Part shown: positions 11,379 to 23,810 of the stretch, piece by piece
Numbering within the stretch: position 1 is the first letter of the stretch
Layout of the letters: each line of letters starts with the position of its first letter
Assembly: GCA_030686995.1 (NCBI GenBank)
Contig: CM060706.1
Location: 141,321,505 to 141,385,504 of the forward strand
Direction: 5' to 3'
DNA length: 64,000 bases
Origin: Artemisia argyi
Taxonomy: Eukaryota > Streptophyta > Magnoliopsida > Asterales > Asteraceae
Position numbers and translations under genes: made by a program
Notes under the pieces: generated by a model
The model's input: only the letters and a program-made list of their open reading frames with translations
What the model was told of the DNA's origin: nothing
Databases searched by the model: none

Positions 11379-11576
11379 TGATAATATCAAATAACCCTGA
11401 TATTTAAGAGTCAATTTCCTCCTATTATGCTCATTTATATTTTTAATTATGTGGATATATGCTATTATTCCTTCATATTTTGTATCCAGGTCACAAGTGA
11501 TCATAGGAGCTAAAGAGACGAGGAAATTGGAAAGTACGTACAAAGATAGATAAATCCAAGTATGCTGTAAGAAGCT

Positions 11577-12020
11577 ATGACGTAACTCAATCTCTCAACT
11601 ACGCCGTAGCTAGGATTTCTACTAAGAAGACCAAAGTCAACACGGATCAAGAGTTACGGCGTAACTAATTCCATGGTTTACACCGTAACAATCACAAGTC
11701 TTGAAGAATCCTCAGATCTGAAGACTACGCCGTAACACAATTATGGAATACAGCATAGCAACGAGTACGAGAGTAGTCCAAGCTCAAAGAATTAACATAC
11801 GGCGTAACACACCTTTTGGATTACGGCATAATGAAGACTACAAGAATTATCTCAGATCTGATAAACACTCTACGGCGTAACACATTTGGAGATTACGACG
11901 GAGAAGAAATCTTAAATCACTATTACGGCATAACATTTCATCAGTTACGCCATAAACTATGGATCTGGATAAGATTTCACTAGTTACGGCGTAACACATT
12001 TCATAGTTACGCCGTAACTC
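11577..12020 (+). promoter_or_regulatory. TTACGGCGTAA near-palindrome cluster in U3 of element A
   Basis: About 14 exact or near copies of TTACGGCGTAAC / GTTACGCCGTAA occur in both orientations within 440 bp, ending about 10 bp before the TATA box. The word is two TTACG half-sites facing each other across one base. Half-sites with an ACG core resemble plant bZIP sites. Position and repetition suggest an enhancer; binding is inferred. Confidence 0.65.
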
Positions 12021-12030
12021 CCGACGGGCC

Positions 12031-12038
12031 TATAAATA
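12031..12038 (+). promoter_or_regulatory. TATA box of element A LTR
   Basis: TATAAATA directly after the near-palindrome cluster, followed by a pyrimidine-rich start region. This is the expected RNA polymerase II promoter of the element. Confidence 0.7.
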
Positions 12039-13114
12039 CAACCCTAATTTCTGCATTTTGACACCAACTTTCTCACACACAAAGTCAGAGATCGTTAGGA
12101 GCTTTTAGGAGGCCCTTCTACAGCAGCATACGAAGGCTTTCCAAAGGAGAAATCACACTCAAATCACCATAAGTTTTAGCATTTCATTATTTCATTTACA
12201 TTTCGAATACCTGGATCTTGTAAACATTGTTTCGAGTGTTAATTCTAATATGATTGGCTAAGCACCTCAGGTGCTAGCCTAGTTATGATGCCTATATTGT
12301 TTTAATCATGTTTCCGTACTTTTCTTATATGCTTTTACGTGTGTGCATGCTTAGTTTATCTTGAGAACCTTTTATTTTGGTAGTTTTGATATGCGGTTGT
12401 ATCCATTACGCTAGCTTTAATTGAATTAAGACCCCAATTAAGTTAGTAGGCTAGAAGGATTGACCATAGGACACTAGCCTGATGGATTGCGAGGAAATAG
12501 GAGGGATGACAACTGACCATATTGCCTCGTGTGAGAATTGACCATAGGATCACCTTCCGTATTTGATGAACTTAAGAAGTTAGAGAAATAGCCTACGATC
12601 GTGACAACGGGCCATTAGAGATAAGTCTATCATGTAGTGGCACTTAATGACTCAAACCCGTATACCATACGTCGGCTTACTTGCATAGGGTAGTGCCTAT
12701 GGTTCCTGACAGGATTCAGGGGAGATAGGCTAGGGAACTTGACCATATGCACCTAGTGATATATGTCCGCCCCACCTAAAGCATAAGATTAGTTTAATAG
12801 GGAACATGACATGAAACGATATAGGATGAGTAACTAGGCTAGTACACTTTTCTCCCACTGTTCACAACCTTTACTTTATTTGCTATTTGTTTATTTTCAT
12901 TTCCAACAACCAATCATTCAATCTTTCTTTTTAATTAGTGATATTAGACTTAGACATACTCCGCACCACATCACTCTTGGGACGACCTCGGAGTTACCAT
13001 TACTATTCAACTCACGACCGGATTCTCTGACCGTTAGTGCAAATAGGTAGACCTTAGGTAATACGAGTAATTATAAATATTAAAACCTGGTCGGTAAAAT
13101 CTGCATCAAGTTTT

Positions 13115-13132
13115 TGGCGCCGCTGCCGGGGA
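13115..13132 (+). other. Primer binding site, tRNA-Asp-like
   Basis: TGGCGCCGCTGCCGGGGA lies 6 bp after the LTR end. It is close to the tRNA-Asp-complementary site TGGCGCCGTTGCCGGGGA that is common in Athila/Tat elements. Confidence 0.85.
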
Positions 13133-13373
13133 GCTATAATAGGATTTTTGTTTAAGTATTTAAATTTTCTAGTTTTATTTTGTTTTTCTAATACTTTTGT
13201 TTTTAGTTTCAGGTACCATGGAACTATGGAAGTAATCGATATCGATACTCTTACTTTGGAAGAATACCTTGCTATGACTAGGGACGAGCAATGACCGGGG
13301 CTTGTAAGGCCAATGATTGGAGCGGATGCTCTACATTACTAGTCTCTTCAACATACACTACAAGAAAAGTGGC

Positions 13374-14350
13374 TTTTTAGGACCCCCATAAGCGTCATAA
13401 AATGGTACTTTTTAGGACCTTTCATTTAATAGGACCAAGGATGAAAGCGTTTCATGTAAGGCGGTTGTAATAGGTCCAAAGCGTCCTAATATCTCAAATA
13501 CCCTTATGAAACCAATTTTATGGTCGTATTATATGTCTATGAACAACCCAAATAGCGTCCTAATAAAACCATATTAGGACACTTTTACATTGTTTTGACA
13601 TGTGATTACCTACTTTTAATCTTTTGAGACACATAAAAACGTCCTTAAAAGTATTGTTAGGACGCTTATGATGTAACATCATAGCTATTTTAGCAACCAA
13701 GAAAAGGGTCCTAATAACTCAAATAAGATTATGATACCAATTTTATGGTCGCATAATAGGTCTATAAACAACCCAAATAACGTCCTAATAAAAACATATT
13801 AGGACACTTTTACAATGTTCTAACATGTGGTAACCTACTTTTAATCTTTTGATACACATACAAGCGTCCTTGAATGTTAATTCTTAGGACGGTTATCATA
13901 TACCATTATAGTTACTTTAACACCAAGAAAAGGGTCCTAATATCCCAAATACGATTATGAAACCAAATTTATGGTCGCATAATGTCTATGAACAACCAAA
14001 TAACGTCCTAATAACAACATATTAGGACACTTTTACAATGTTGTAAAACGTGGTTACCTAATTTTAATCTTTTGATATACATACAAGCGTACTTAAAAGA
14101 TAATTGTTAGAACGCTTATCATATAACATTATAGCTACTTTAGCACCAAAAAAAGGGTTCTAATATCTCAAAGAAGATTATGAAACCAATTCTTTGGTCG
14201 TATAAAATGTCTATTAACAACCTAAATAACGTCCTAATAACAACATATTAGGACACTTTTACAATGTTAAGCGTCCTTAAAAGTTAATTGTTAGGACGGT
14301 TAATAAGTTTAATAGGACAATTTCAAAGTCCTGACAAGTCATATGATAGG
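13374..14350. repeat. CACTA 5' subterminal tandem repeats (~225 bp unit)
   Basis: Four diverged units recur at about 225-235 bp, each with ACGTCCTAATAA and ACATATTAGGACAC. Subterminal repeats of this kind bind the CACTA-encoded regulatory protein in studied elements. Confidence 0.8.
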
Positions 14351-14700
14351 ACGCTATTTTCAGCATGCACACTCTATTATTACGATATGAATAAAACATC
14401 AACTAATTCTTAATAAAATAAAACGAAATTGTATTTCAAATAAGCAATTGTCATAACAAAATCACTAAACATAAATAAGGTAGACACTATCCAACATAAA
14501 GTCTTGTAACATTAAACAATAAATTAAAGCAACAAGAAGCTTAGTCCGGGGTCATCATGCATCCTTTCTCAATCCTCACGGACCACCTACAAATAAACAC
14601 CCATGTATAAGCATTAAGCTCCATGTTAGTAAAAACATATAAAGATCATGAGCGGCAGCAACTATTATTTATACTACAAGTATATGTTTCTGAAGACTGG
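14351..14700. other. CACTA interior, no gene recognised
   Basis: AT-rich sequence just 3' of the captured carboxypeptidase gene. It may include its 3' UTR, but nothing is definable. Confidence 0.4.
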
Positions 14701-16586
14701 TTAACCTGAATACGTACTGACTGCATGACACTGTGATAGCCGTAAGTCTATCTGTTCTATCATCTGTTGTCGTACTTTGTTAACCGCATCAGGTGAGCTG
14801 CAGTTTTTAGAGCTCCCTGCAATATATATTGTCATAATGGGTCACATTTTATCCAATATTGTCAATTTTAGCGACCTATAGTTTTTTGTTTAAAAAATTA
14901 CTAACCTTCAAGGACCAATGGAGACTGTGGGCATCCTCTCATATCAGTTCCATGACCACAATTATTACAAGTGATAATATATGATGGCACTACAGATAAA
15001 ACAATACAGGTTTTAGTGGTAGTAACATTTAAAGAAAAGAAGTAAAAAATTGAAAAGATAATTTCTGCCAAGAGATTAGGGTGGAGACCGGAGACTTACT
15101 ATTTGCAGATCTTGTGATCCATTAAACAATCTTCTTATGATCCATTAAACAATCTTTGAACCCGCATGAAGATATTGCGACATTAGATTTCAATCGATGA
15201 TCGTTTACATTATATCATATGATAAGCAACGACTAAGCACATAATAATTACTTAAATTTCCTTTTTTGCTTTTTTTAATATGCGATAATAATAAATGGTG
15301 CACACACACAACAGATATGTGTGCCCATCTATCCCATAAAAATAGAGATAATTACTTTGTAGATCAACCATATGAGTTTACTACTAATCAAATGTCTACA
15401 CTACCCTTCAATGATGGAAATAGATGATTTTTGTGGGCCAAAACAAGGTCATTAGATAATAGTAATGAAGACAATTGACGACAAGCAAATATACTCCATT
15501 TAGCTTAACAACCTACCAAAACTAAACAACGCCATTAAAAGTGTGACATTTTGAAATTAGCGGTATCAAGTATAATGGTATAAAAATGGTCCCAAAAGAT
15601 GTATTTTATCAATAGCGGGTTATAAAAAAATTAGCAAAAAAGAAATGGATCAAGCATATTAAACGGGTCAAAAGTTGTAATGAATGATTACAACCTCCTA
15701 AAACGTGTTATCTATTCTTTCATAATTAGTATTTTGTAATCATATTTTAGTTACAATTCACAGAAGAAAAAAAAGCGTTGGTAGGTCAAACCAACCCCCT
15801 CGACCTGCCCATTTTGCCACCGCTACTTGCAATTTAGATGGAACAGTGAGTAAATTAGTAATGTATATACCAGCAATGTCGGTGCCCCCGTTGTACAAAT
15901 TAGTAGCATCAACAACCGATATACACCCTCTCCAAACACATTTTTGCATAGATCAAGATGGTACCTATCACAATCAAATCTTAAAAATTAACAGACCAAT
16001 GGCTATGTGGTAACACTCAGATTAAAATACTAATTCATGAAAAAGCAAGAAATAATAAAGAGAATATGAATGTGATCTATATGCATGCCTTGTGAACTTT
16101 TGAAGAGTGGATGCTATCGTTTGCAGGTGCAACTTCGAAGTAAGCAACTTCGGTATAAACTTTGAACCACCATAACCGATCACCACTCGAGTCACTGAGG
16201 GTGGTCCGTTTTAGACTTTATTGGTTATATGTTTGAACTTCCGCTCCAAAACTTCCAACATAATATTCCTTTATGTAATTTGCATAAGCATTCTGTATCA
16301 ACATTTTTATTATTAATCAAAGATTGTAGCAGAAATAAACTCTAGAAACAAGAATTTACAATAGACTTGGGATTACCACTAGATCAGCTCCTGCCTTCTT
16401 AGCCTCGTTCATAGGAGTACAAAGTTTATCAGGATTACCATATTGAAACTGCAAAGCTTCATATATCATGTCAGCTATGGCAAAAGATTATATATACCGA
16501 TTAACGAAAACACAGATAGCAAAAAAACTTACAGCTATAGCTGCAGCATCCGCTAGAAAATACAAGAAGCCGCCATCTATTTTTAG
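14701..16586 (-). pseudogene. Captured S28 serine carboxypeptidase (Pro-X carboxypeptidase-like), C-terminal exons
   Basis: Minus-strand exons with GT/AG borders: 16586-16533 (LKIDGGFLYFLADAAAIA), 16448-16377 (FQYGNPDKLC followed by EAKKAG), 16292-~16107 (DRLWWF...TEVAYFEVAP), 15964-15871 (YHLDLCKNVFGEG), a decayed exon near 15095-15150 (NGSQD), 14989-14906 (YIITCNNCGHGTDMRGCPQS) and 14816-14701 ending in TAA. These are conserved C-terminal blocks of plant S28 peptidases, including the catalytic His region (CGHGTD). Breaks: an in-frame TAA after TYNQ in the third exon, a one-base deletion after GVY in the fourth, and loss of most of the fifth. The N-terminal half with the nucleophile Ser is absent. 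Introns are retained, so capture was from genomic DNA and not mRNA. Confidence 0.88.
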
Positions 16587-16589
16587 CTG

Positions 16590-17430
16590 CAAGGATATTT
16601 CATTGAATCAAACATAACAGTGGTTCATCTGATGTACCTAAGAAAACTATTGAACAGCTCCCTCCATGCCAAAATAAAAGTTGTAGTGGCTATATCACCT
16701 ATAATGTTCAATCATCTCCACTATAAGGTCATCACATTCCAAACTAACATGACCTACGGGTCAATACTTTACCGAGAGTAAAACAAATCCAAACACTCTC
16801 TCGGCTAGTCTATCGAGTCAAACCAAAACCAAAACCAAATGAGTTCACAAGATAAGCCACAAGTCTTAACATATAGTCACAGATAATCTAAAATAAGCAA
16901 TCCCAAGTAGTCTCGGCCCAACCAAACATGGCCAAAAATCAAAAATACGAATCCAAATCCACGCATACCGAGATCGTAAACTCTTGGCTTAAGGTTCATA
17001 CGCCCAAAAACAATTAAATATGAATCCAAACACAATAATAAATCAAATCTAAAGCCACTTGGGCCTTGGTCCTTACCTTTACGGCTAACTATTTACCAAC
17101 GAGACCAAATAATGAATAAGCTCTGAAATAAGTTCGAAAAATAAGCATAACGCAAGCTTATCAACATAATATTTATAGATCTGAAGGAAAAGGGATAGGA
17201 GACACGAATCGTTACTTTATCAAAACCTTTGAATAAACCCATTCTATGTTCGAATCAAAGAAAATAGAAGAAGAAAATGATAATACACGTTTAGTTAACA
17301 TACCAAAAGGAAAAGAGAAGAGATTAAGAGATGAATCGGACACAAACATGAGCTAAAACCTTCGATCTATCACCAACATTGATACGGTAATTTTGATTCC
17401 ATCTACCTTCATTTCCTCATCATCATACGG
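16590..17430. other. CACTA interior, no gene recognised
   Basis: Directly upstream of the first captured exon. I looked for further S28 exons on the minus strand and found none, so the capture boundary lies in or near this stretch. Confidence 0.45.
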
Positions 17431-17439
17431 GGCATCAGG

Positions 17440-17929
17440 AGCTGTGCGCTGGGTAATTTACCTTGGTAGGGCAAATGAAAAGTTTGGTGAGAGTGGTGAG
17501 GGGCTGGGTAATTTTGGGGAAATGGTTAGGGCAAATGAAAAGTTTTGTGTTTATGAATTTTGGTGAAGCGGCAAATGAAAAATTGTATCCCGCTAAAATT
17601 ATTTTGGGGAAATAGATGGGTTGGTTAGGAAAAGAGTGATCTATGTAATACAAAAAATTATTTTGGGGAAATAGATCAGTTGGTTAGGAAAAGAGTGATC
17701 TATGTAATACAAAACGTGATTCCAACTAGATTCTCAAAAATTTGTGAGCGATAAATAGATCGGTTAATAGTTACGAACCGATCTAACTAGTTTCAAAATT
17801 TAAAAGATCGGTTATTAACTAAACAACCGATCTATTTATTATACTTCCCACTCTTTTTTCTTTGTTAGATCAGTTTTTAACATAACCACTCTATATGAAG
17901 TGATCTATATAACCTTTTGTGTAGTAGTG
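17440..17929. mobile_element. Right end of a second, nested CACTA element
   Basis: It ends TTTTGTGTAGTAGTG, the inverted form of a CACTACTACACAAAA start. Just inside are AGATCGGTT / AACCGATCT inverted words and two tandem units of about 59 bp (near 17595-17715) containing AAAGAGTGATCTATG. The matching left end was not found. Confidence 0.55.
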
Positions 17930-18912
17930 AGACCACGATCATACCCATAACTCCAACGTAACCGATCACAAAAACTACACCTGGACGATACTCGATACAC
18001 AAACACGATAAACTCTTCTGCTAACGAACCCTCCCCCAACAAATATCGATATCGAAACCATGCACGAACCACAACGGTCTTGTATTTGTATGTTTTGCTT
18101 AACCGATTCACGAGATGTATAGAAGCGTTTTTGTGAGATATAAACACCCATAAGAGAATTTCAGAAATATAAACATGAAGGCACGATTTATATAGTAATA
18201 GTGGATAGGTTCGGATTCTAGTTGATGCTGTTGAGAGCCTTTGTTTTCACTGATCACATATGGAAGTAATGGATGAGGGTGTGTTTGTTGTTTTGTTTTG
18301 TGATTAGTTGCTAGGTTTTAACAAAGTGTTTGATGGAGAAGGAATATACGTTTTGATAAAAACGAGTGAAGATGGTTATTAAAAGGAAGGGTCGTGATCT
18401 TAGGGAGGTGATTGAGGGATTTAGTTGCTAATTGCCGAAGATGGGGGAGAGGATTAAGGAGATAATTTGACACAATATATTTACCATATTTGAAAAAGGA
18501 TGAGGGTACCATGCAAAATAATTTTTGGTCCTATGACACTATTTTAACGTGTGATGTAATGAAATGTATAAGTTATGTAAATTTTCAAGTTATCTTAAGT
18601 TTATAGGTTTTACAAATATAACATAATATTTAAGTATTTAACGTTTTAGTACATAGGTTAAAATATAATGCAATGTCTTGATTTATTATTCGTCTTTTAC
18701 ATAACTTCAAAATTCGAGGGTATTCTGGGTATTTAATATGTTTAAAATTTTCGGGTTTTACACATATGGTCTCACCAACATTTTATCTCTTTTTGTTGGT
18801 ACTTGAACGTTTACCTCACACCATCCTCGTCCAATCTCTGTACCACCAACTATATCATTCGGGTTCAAGCTCCTCACCCATCCTTTTGCTTCAGTCTCGG
18901 TTGAGTTTAAGA
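17930..18912. other. CACTA interior, nothing recognised
   Basis: AT-rich sequence between two nested CACTA fragments. Short open frames on both strands show no recognisable domain. Confidence 0.4.
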
Positions 18913-19260
18913 CACTACAAAAAAATGGTGTTTTTGGGACGAACTTTTTTGGAACGGCTACAAAACTGTGCCAAATATTTGTATTTGGCACTATTTTGTT
19001 AACTGTGCCAAAAATGTATGCATTTGGAATCACCATTAAAAGGTCGTTCCAAATACACACATATTTGAGACGATTTTTTAAAAAGGTGCCAAATACCTAT
19101 TTACTTGGAATGGTTTGTAGACACTGCCAAATACTTACGTATTTGGAACCACTGTTAAAGATATGTTCCAAATACATATGTATTTGAGACTTTATGAAAA
19201 TTTTCCCAAATACATATGCACTTAGAACCATTATTTGAAAAGCCGCTAAAACATAAATAT
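18913..19260. mobile_element. Left end of a third CACTA-like element
   Basis: Begins CACTACAAAAAAATGGTG followed by repeated CCAAATAC / GTATTTGG subterminal words. No right end is found, so it is a fragment. Confidence 0.5.
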
Positions 19261-19433
19261 GCTTCTGTGATGATTTTTAAAGGGATTATTTCATATTTTC
19301 TCTACCTAAACATCAAATTTCTATAATTCTTGAAAAAACTAGTTTTTAGTGCAAAAGACAATAATTTAAAAAAAATGATTGACTTGTTATTATAAGGAAG
19401 GAAATTTTTGGTGGCCTTAAAATGATTGACTCG

Positions 19434-19699
19434 TTATTAACAAGCTCAATAATAAGCTTATTAACAAGCTCGAGATAGATGTACTACGAGCCAAGCTCAG
19501 GCCAAGTTTTTCTATTTTCATGGGCGCATTGCAAAAATGAGCCAAACTCGAGCCTTTATAATATACCACGAGTCGAGCTCGAGCCTAAAAAAGTAGGCTT
19601 GAACCGAACCGGGCTCGAGCTCGAGCTTTATAAAACTTACATGAGCCGAGCTCGAGCTCTAACAAGCTCGGGCTCGTCTCGGCTTGTTTCGACCCCTAG
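19434..19699. repeat. GAGCTCGAGCC-rich dispersed repeat, copy 2
   Basis: Same type as the copy at 663-852. The right edge CTCGGCTTGTTTCGACCCCT is inverted relative to the left edge of copy 1. It lies inside the CACTA element. Confidence 0.55.
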
Positions 19700-22600
19700 T
19701 GATGACGTGTATATTATACTTATGTGATGGGTAAATTTGTCTTAAAAGAAATCTTTCATAAAATTTTGGGATTATGTATGCGAAAGCCGCCCAACTATTA
19801 AACGTTTTTTCTTTAGGCCACTCATTTATTTAAACTAACTTATGGGCCATCCAAATATGTGTTTGTTGTCGTTTATACCGACCTCGTTCAATTTCTTGCA
19901 GAAATTTGTACAATTTGAAGTACGAAACTAAGCTTAACATATCAAAACAAAAAAATTAGAAATTCAAATGTAAAATATTAGTTAATTTATCAAAAATCGC
20001 TTTTGACTAAATGAAGTTATACTTAGATGATGAGTGAAACTTATAGTTTATATTTCAATAGTTATTTGTATTGTTTTAATATGTTACATTTAGTTTTGTT
20101 CCCGTTGTTTCAAATATTTTCGAAAAAAAAAAAATTCAAAATTGGTATAAACAAAAGTAAACACATAAATCGGTAGCTTATAAATTAATTATAATAAATG
20201 ATTGACTTGAATAATAAAAGTTTTATACTTTGATGGCCTCTCAATACATGATCCTTAAAATTTTCATTAAAAGTTGAATTGCTTTACAAAAAAATGTTTC
20301 CCCCCAATTCTCCCCGCCCCTAATTTAACCTAAAATTTTCATTAAAAATTGAAATGTAGACCTATTCTCCTGTCCCTCGACAATATCGTAAACAACGCTC
20401 TCTCTTTTATTGGCAAATGGTTTCTCTTCTTTTCATGCCCCTAGCCCCTTATCTAATTGGATCTACCAGTGGTTTCTTTTATTTTAAACCTTAGTTCATG
20501 ACTCAAAATTGTGTGATCTCATCCATTCCAGTTGGTTAGTTCATTAATTTTACCTTTGTATCTAACAATCTATTTTTTTATGTGGTTATCGTTAATTATT
20601 TGATATATTAGTATTAGAATTTGTGAATATCTATAAACTTGTTAGGGTATTGCTTTTAATTTGGGAGCCTAACCCGGATTATCGTATAGTACGTATGGTG
20701 TATAAACATTAAATACTTAATTTTCTGATTAACAATAACTAGTGTTGTGATCTACAGTTAAGTTGTTAAGTACTCTTTATTATAGGTGTATTTTCCAACG
20801 AAAATCAATAGCAGTTGTAGTAGAAAAGTAGCTAGCTATAGGTGACATTCTAAAGGAGGTTCTAAAAGAGCGTACTTAGTGAAGTCATGGGCATTGGTAA
20901 ATTTTTGCTTGACTTTGTTATAGTTTTGTTATTAATTCTTTGTATGATTTATAATAGTGGGCTAAGAACATAGTATCATACTTTAACTATAAGTTCTTCA
21001 AATACAATGACATATATGACATTATTTTTATAATCACCATCTAGTGCAGGTTGTTTACAACTATAATGAGATAAATTTAAGCACAATACCACTTCAAGTC
21101 TTCAAATAGTAGATGATAATATCCTGATCAAACTTCACACCAATATGGACGGTAAGTCTTGAAAAGGTTATATTGATTACCTTTAAACGCTTATTTTGCT
21201 TATAACTTTATTTTGCTGGTGTGTGCTTTTATGTTAAAAAGTGATTAATATAACCATTCAGTACTTAGTTTTCTATATCTATAGGAACCACATGTAGCAT
21301 ATTTTTCTGATTAGATTATTTCTAATACTCATCTTGAGTCATTTTCTCAATCTTATAATGATGTTTTTAATTGTGTTGTAGCAGTAAAGGCAGTCGATGC
21401 TCAAACCTTGGAGTAGCACTCTATCTGCATTGGTTACTAATCAAAGTCGAGGTTGTGTCTGATGTCTGCAATTTTAAGTTAGGTGCCACTTTTTGCACCT
21501 ACCATTCTTGATATACTTGTTAGTTTTTTTTATTTTATGTTTTAGCCTTCTACCAAGTTTATGATTCATCTTTTTTTGCTTATTGTGATACAAACTTAAG
21601 TGCTAGTGATATACACATATATTTCCGAAAGCATTAGTCATATGATATATCTTTTCTTACTTTGCAGAATTCATAGAATACAAGATGGGCAAGAGCCTCG
21701 ATATGAGCGAGGTGAAACTAATCGAGTTATATTTGACATGCTAGATTAGATGGAGTCCCTCAAGTCAACGGATGTGACTATACTCTCCCAATCACGTAAA
21801 AACTGTAACAATTTTCGTTGACCATGATTTATGTAAAATCAAGAAAGCTCAATTGCTTAATGCATAATTTGTAACCAATACTAGATCGACTACGATCAGT
21901 CTAGGTGTTCTATATACTTTACTTCCTCTAAATAGTCGTATTTTATATGTACTATTATTATTTTGACATTTTTACGTAAACCTCATACATTTTACATTTT
22001 ACTTATTATCCTATTTTAAGTAAATTTATTTTTACCAAGAACCGCGTATGTCGTAACGCGTACCCGTAATTTTTCGGAAGCATTTTAATAATAAATTATA
22101 CTTATTATTACTTATATTTCATTTTTGAACTTTTCCGAACTCTTTTGATTTGAACACGAGAATTATCTCGCAAAACATGAAAAACTACACACAGCGCGTA
22201 CCGACACGATAATAGATAATTTTTATATTTAATTATCATTAATTATTTTAATAAACATATTAAAATAAGTTATTTATTACTTTATAAAAACGTTTTCCAT
22301 AAACGCAAATTTTCGGGTTTCTTTTGTATTTTTACGGACCAAGCATACCCGCGATAAATAAATAAAATAAATATACCTATCTTCTTTTCTTGTTTATGTC
22401 GACACACCCACTGTTTCTTCTCATTTGTATCAAAACAAGAAAAGATAAATATCATCTCCTTCTCTCTCTTTATAATCGACAGCAGCTACAACCAACGGAG
22501 CTCCTCCGCCGCCGCTGCCACCTTGTTCCATCACCTTCCTTCATCATTCCCTTGAAGATCCAAGTGTTGTCAAGTGTCATATAAAGTTATGTTTTAATAA
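19700..22600. other. CACTA interior, no transposase found
   Basis: About 2.9 kb without a long frame. A stretch at 21668-21748 reads RIHRIQDGQEPRYERG and may be an exon of another captured or decayed gene. A GC-richer spot at 22490-22530 (CTCCTCCGCCGCCGCTGCC) looks like a captured leader or coding piece. I recognise neither. Confidence 0.35.
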
Positions 22601-22609
22601 AACTTAATT

Positions 22610-23790
22610 TGAATAAGCATTATAAAAAGCGGATGTTTTATGACTCTAAAAAGAGGTGCCATATTATGGTGTATCATAAAAAAACCATTATGAATAAGCG
22701 TTCTATAAAGGTTAACGTTATAAGACGCTATTGTTAAGGGTCCTATTAACTTTTCTTATAATAAAAAAACGTTTGCGAATAAGCGTTCCATAAAACCGAT
22801 GTTTTATGACTCAAATATCAAGTGTCCTATAATGGTGCATCAATCTATGGGACCCAGGTGTCAAGTGTCATATTAAGTTATGTTTTAATAATATGTTTGC
22901 GAATAAGCGTTCTAAATAAATAATGTTTTATGACTTATGTATCAAGTGTCCTATTATGGTGTATTGTAATAAAACCATAATGAATATGCATCCTTTAAGG
23001 GTCCTATTAAGTTTTGTTATAATAAAACTTTTGCGAATAAACGTTCTAAAATACTGATATTTTATGACTCAAAAATAAAATATCCTATTATGATGTATGA
23101 TACTAAAGCCATTATGCATAAGCGTCCTATAAAGGTTAACATTATAATACCCACGTCTTAAGGGTTCTATTAAGTTTTGTTATAATAAAACTTTTGCAAA
23201 TAATCGTTTTAAAAAAATGATGTTATATGACTCAAAAATGAAATGTCCTATTATGGTGTACGATAATAAAACCATTGTACATAAGCGTCCTATAAAGGTT
23301 AACGTTATAATACCCACGTGTCAAAGGTCCTATTAAATTTTGCTATAATAAAACTTTTGTGAATAAGCGTTATAACTAACTGATGTCTTATGACTCAAAA
23401 CTCAAGTGTCCTATTATGGTGTATTATAATAAAACCATAATGAATAAACGTCCTATAAAGGTTAAAGTTATAAGACCCAAGTGTCAAGGGTCTTATTAAG
23501 TTATGTCATAATAGGACATCTAGTGATCAAGTGTCGTATAACACTATCACATAATGGGACACCAACAACTAAATGTCTTATAAAGTAATTTATTAGGATC
23601 CATATTTTAAGTGTCCTATTAAGTTATATGATAATAGGACCCCAAATCATCAACCATCCTATTATGTAACTTTTTAGGATATCGCCTAAGTAGCAAATAT
23701 TTAAAAAGGACCCTAAACGCTCATATGTCCTATTAAACAGTTTTTTAGGACTCCATTATCATACCGTCCCACACAAAGGGTCCTAAAAAG
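22610..23790. repeat. CACTA 3' subterminal repeats (~120-165 bp unit)
   Basis: Six diverged units carry TCCTATTATGGTGTAT, AAGCGTCCTATAAAGG and GGTCCTATTAAG. They share the GTCCTA core with the 5' end but in another arrangement. Confidence 0.75.
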
Positions 23791-23810
23791 CCACTTTTGT
23801 TGTAGTGATA

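Larger units (their letters stand above)
11379..13108 (+). repeat. 5' LTR of element A (1730 bp)
   Basis: Starts TGATAATATCAAATAACC and ends CTGCATCA. The start matches the truncated 3' LTR at 28225-28332. It contains a TATA box at 12031 preceded by a dense near-palindrome cluster. Confidence 0.85.
13356..23807. mobile_element. CACTA (En/Spm-type) transposon, 10.45 kb, gene-carrying
   Basis: Left end CACTACAAGAAAAGTGGCTT continues into TTTAGGACCC. The right end is its inverted match, GGGTCCTAAAAAGCCAC continuing to TTGTTGTAGTG. The 3-bp duplication ATA flanks it (13353-13355, 23808-23810). Both sub-ends hold tandem repeats rich in GTCCTA. No transposase ORF is visible, so it is non-autonomous. 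It carries exons of an S28 carboxypeptidase gene, fragments of two other CACTA elements and a GAGCTCGAGCC repeat. Removing it rejoins element A gag at SLF-NIPGVSH, which confirms the insertion site. Confidence 0.95.

Noticed and set aside
12240..13080. Possible tRNA or small RNA genes in the 3' half of the element A LTR
   Set aside because: No cloverleaf or conserved box A/B could be found. The sequence is LTR R/U5.
17905..18147. An 80-codon minus-strand ORF in the CACTA interior
   Set aside because: No domain or homologue recognised, and it overlaps a nested CACTA end.
21668..21775. RIHRIQDGQEPRYERG stretch as a CACTA transposase exon
   Set aside because: Too short, and no TNP2 or Ptta motif could be recognised around it.
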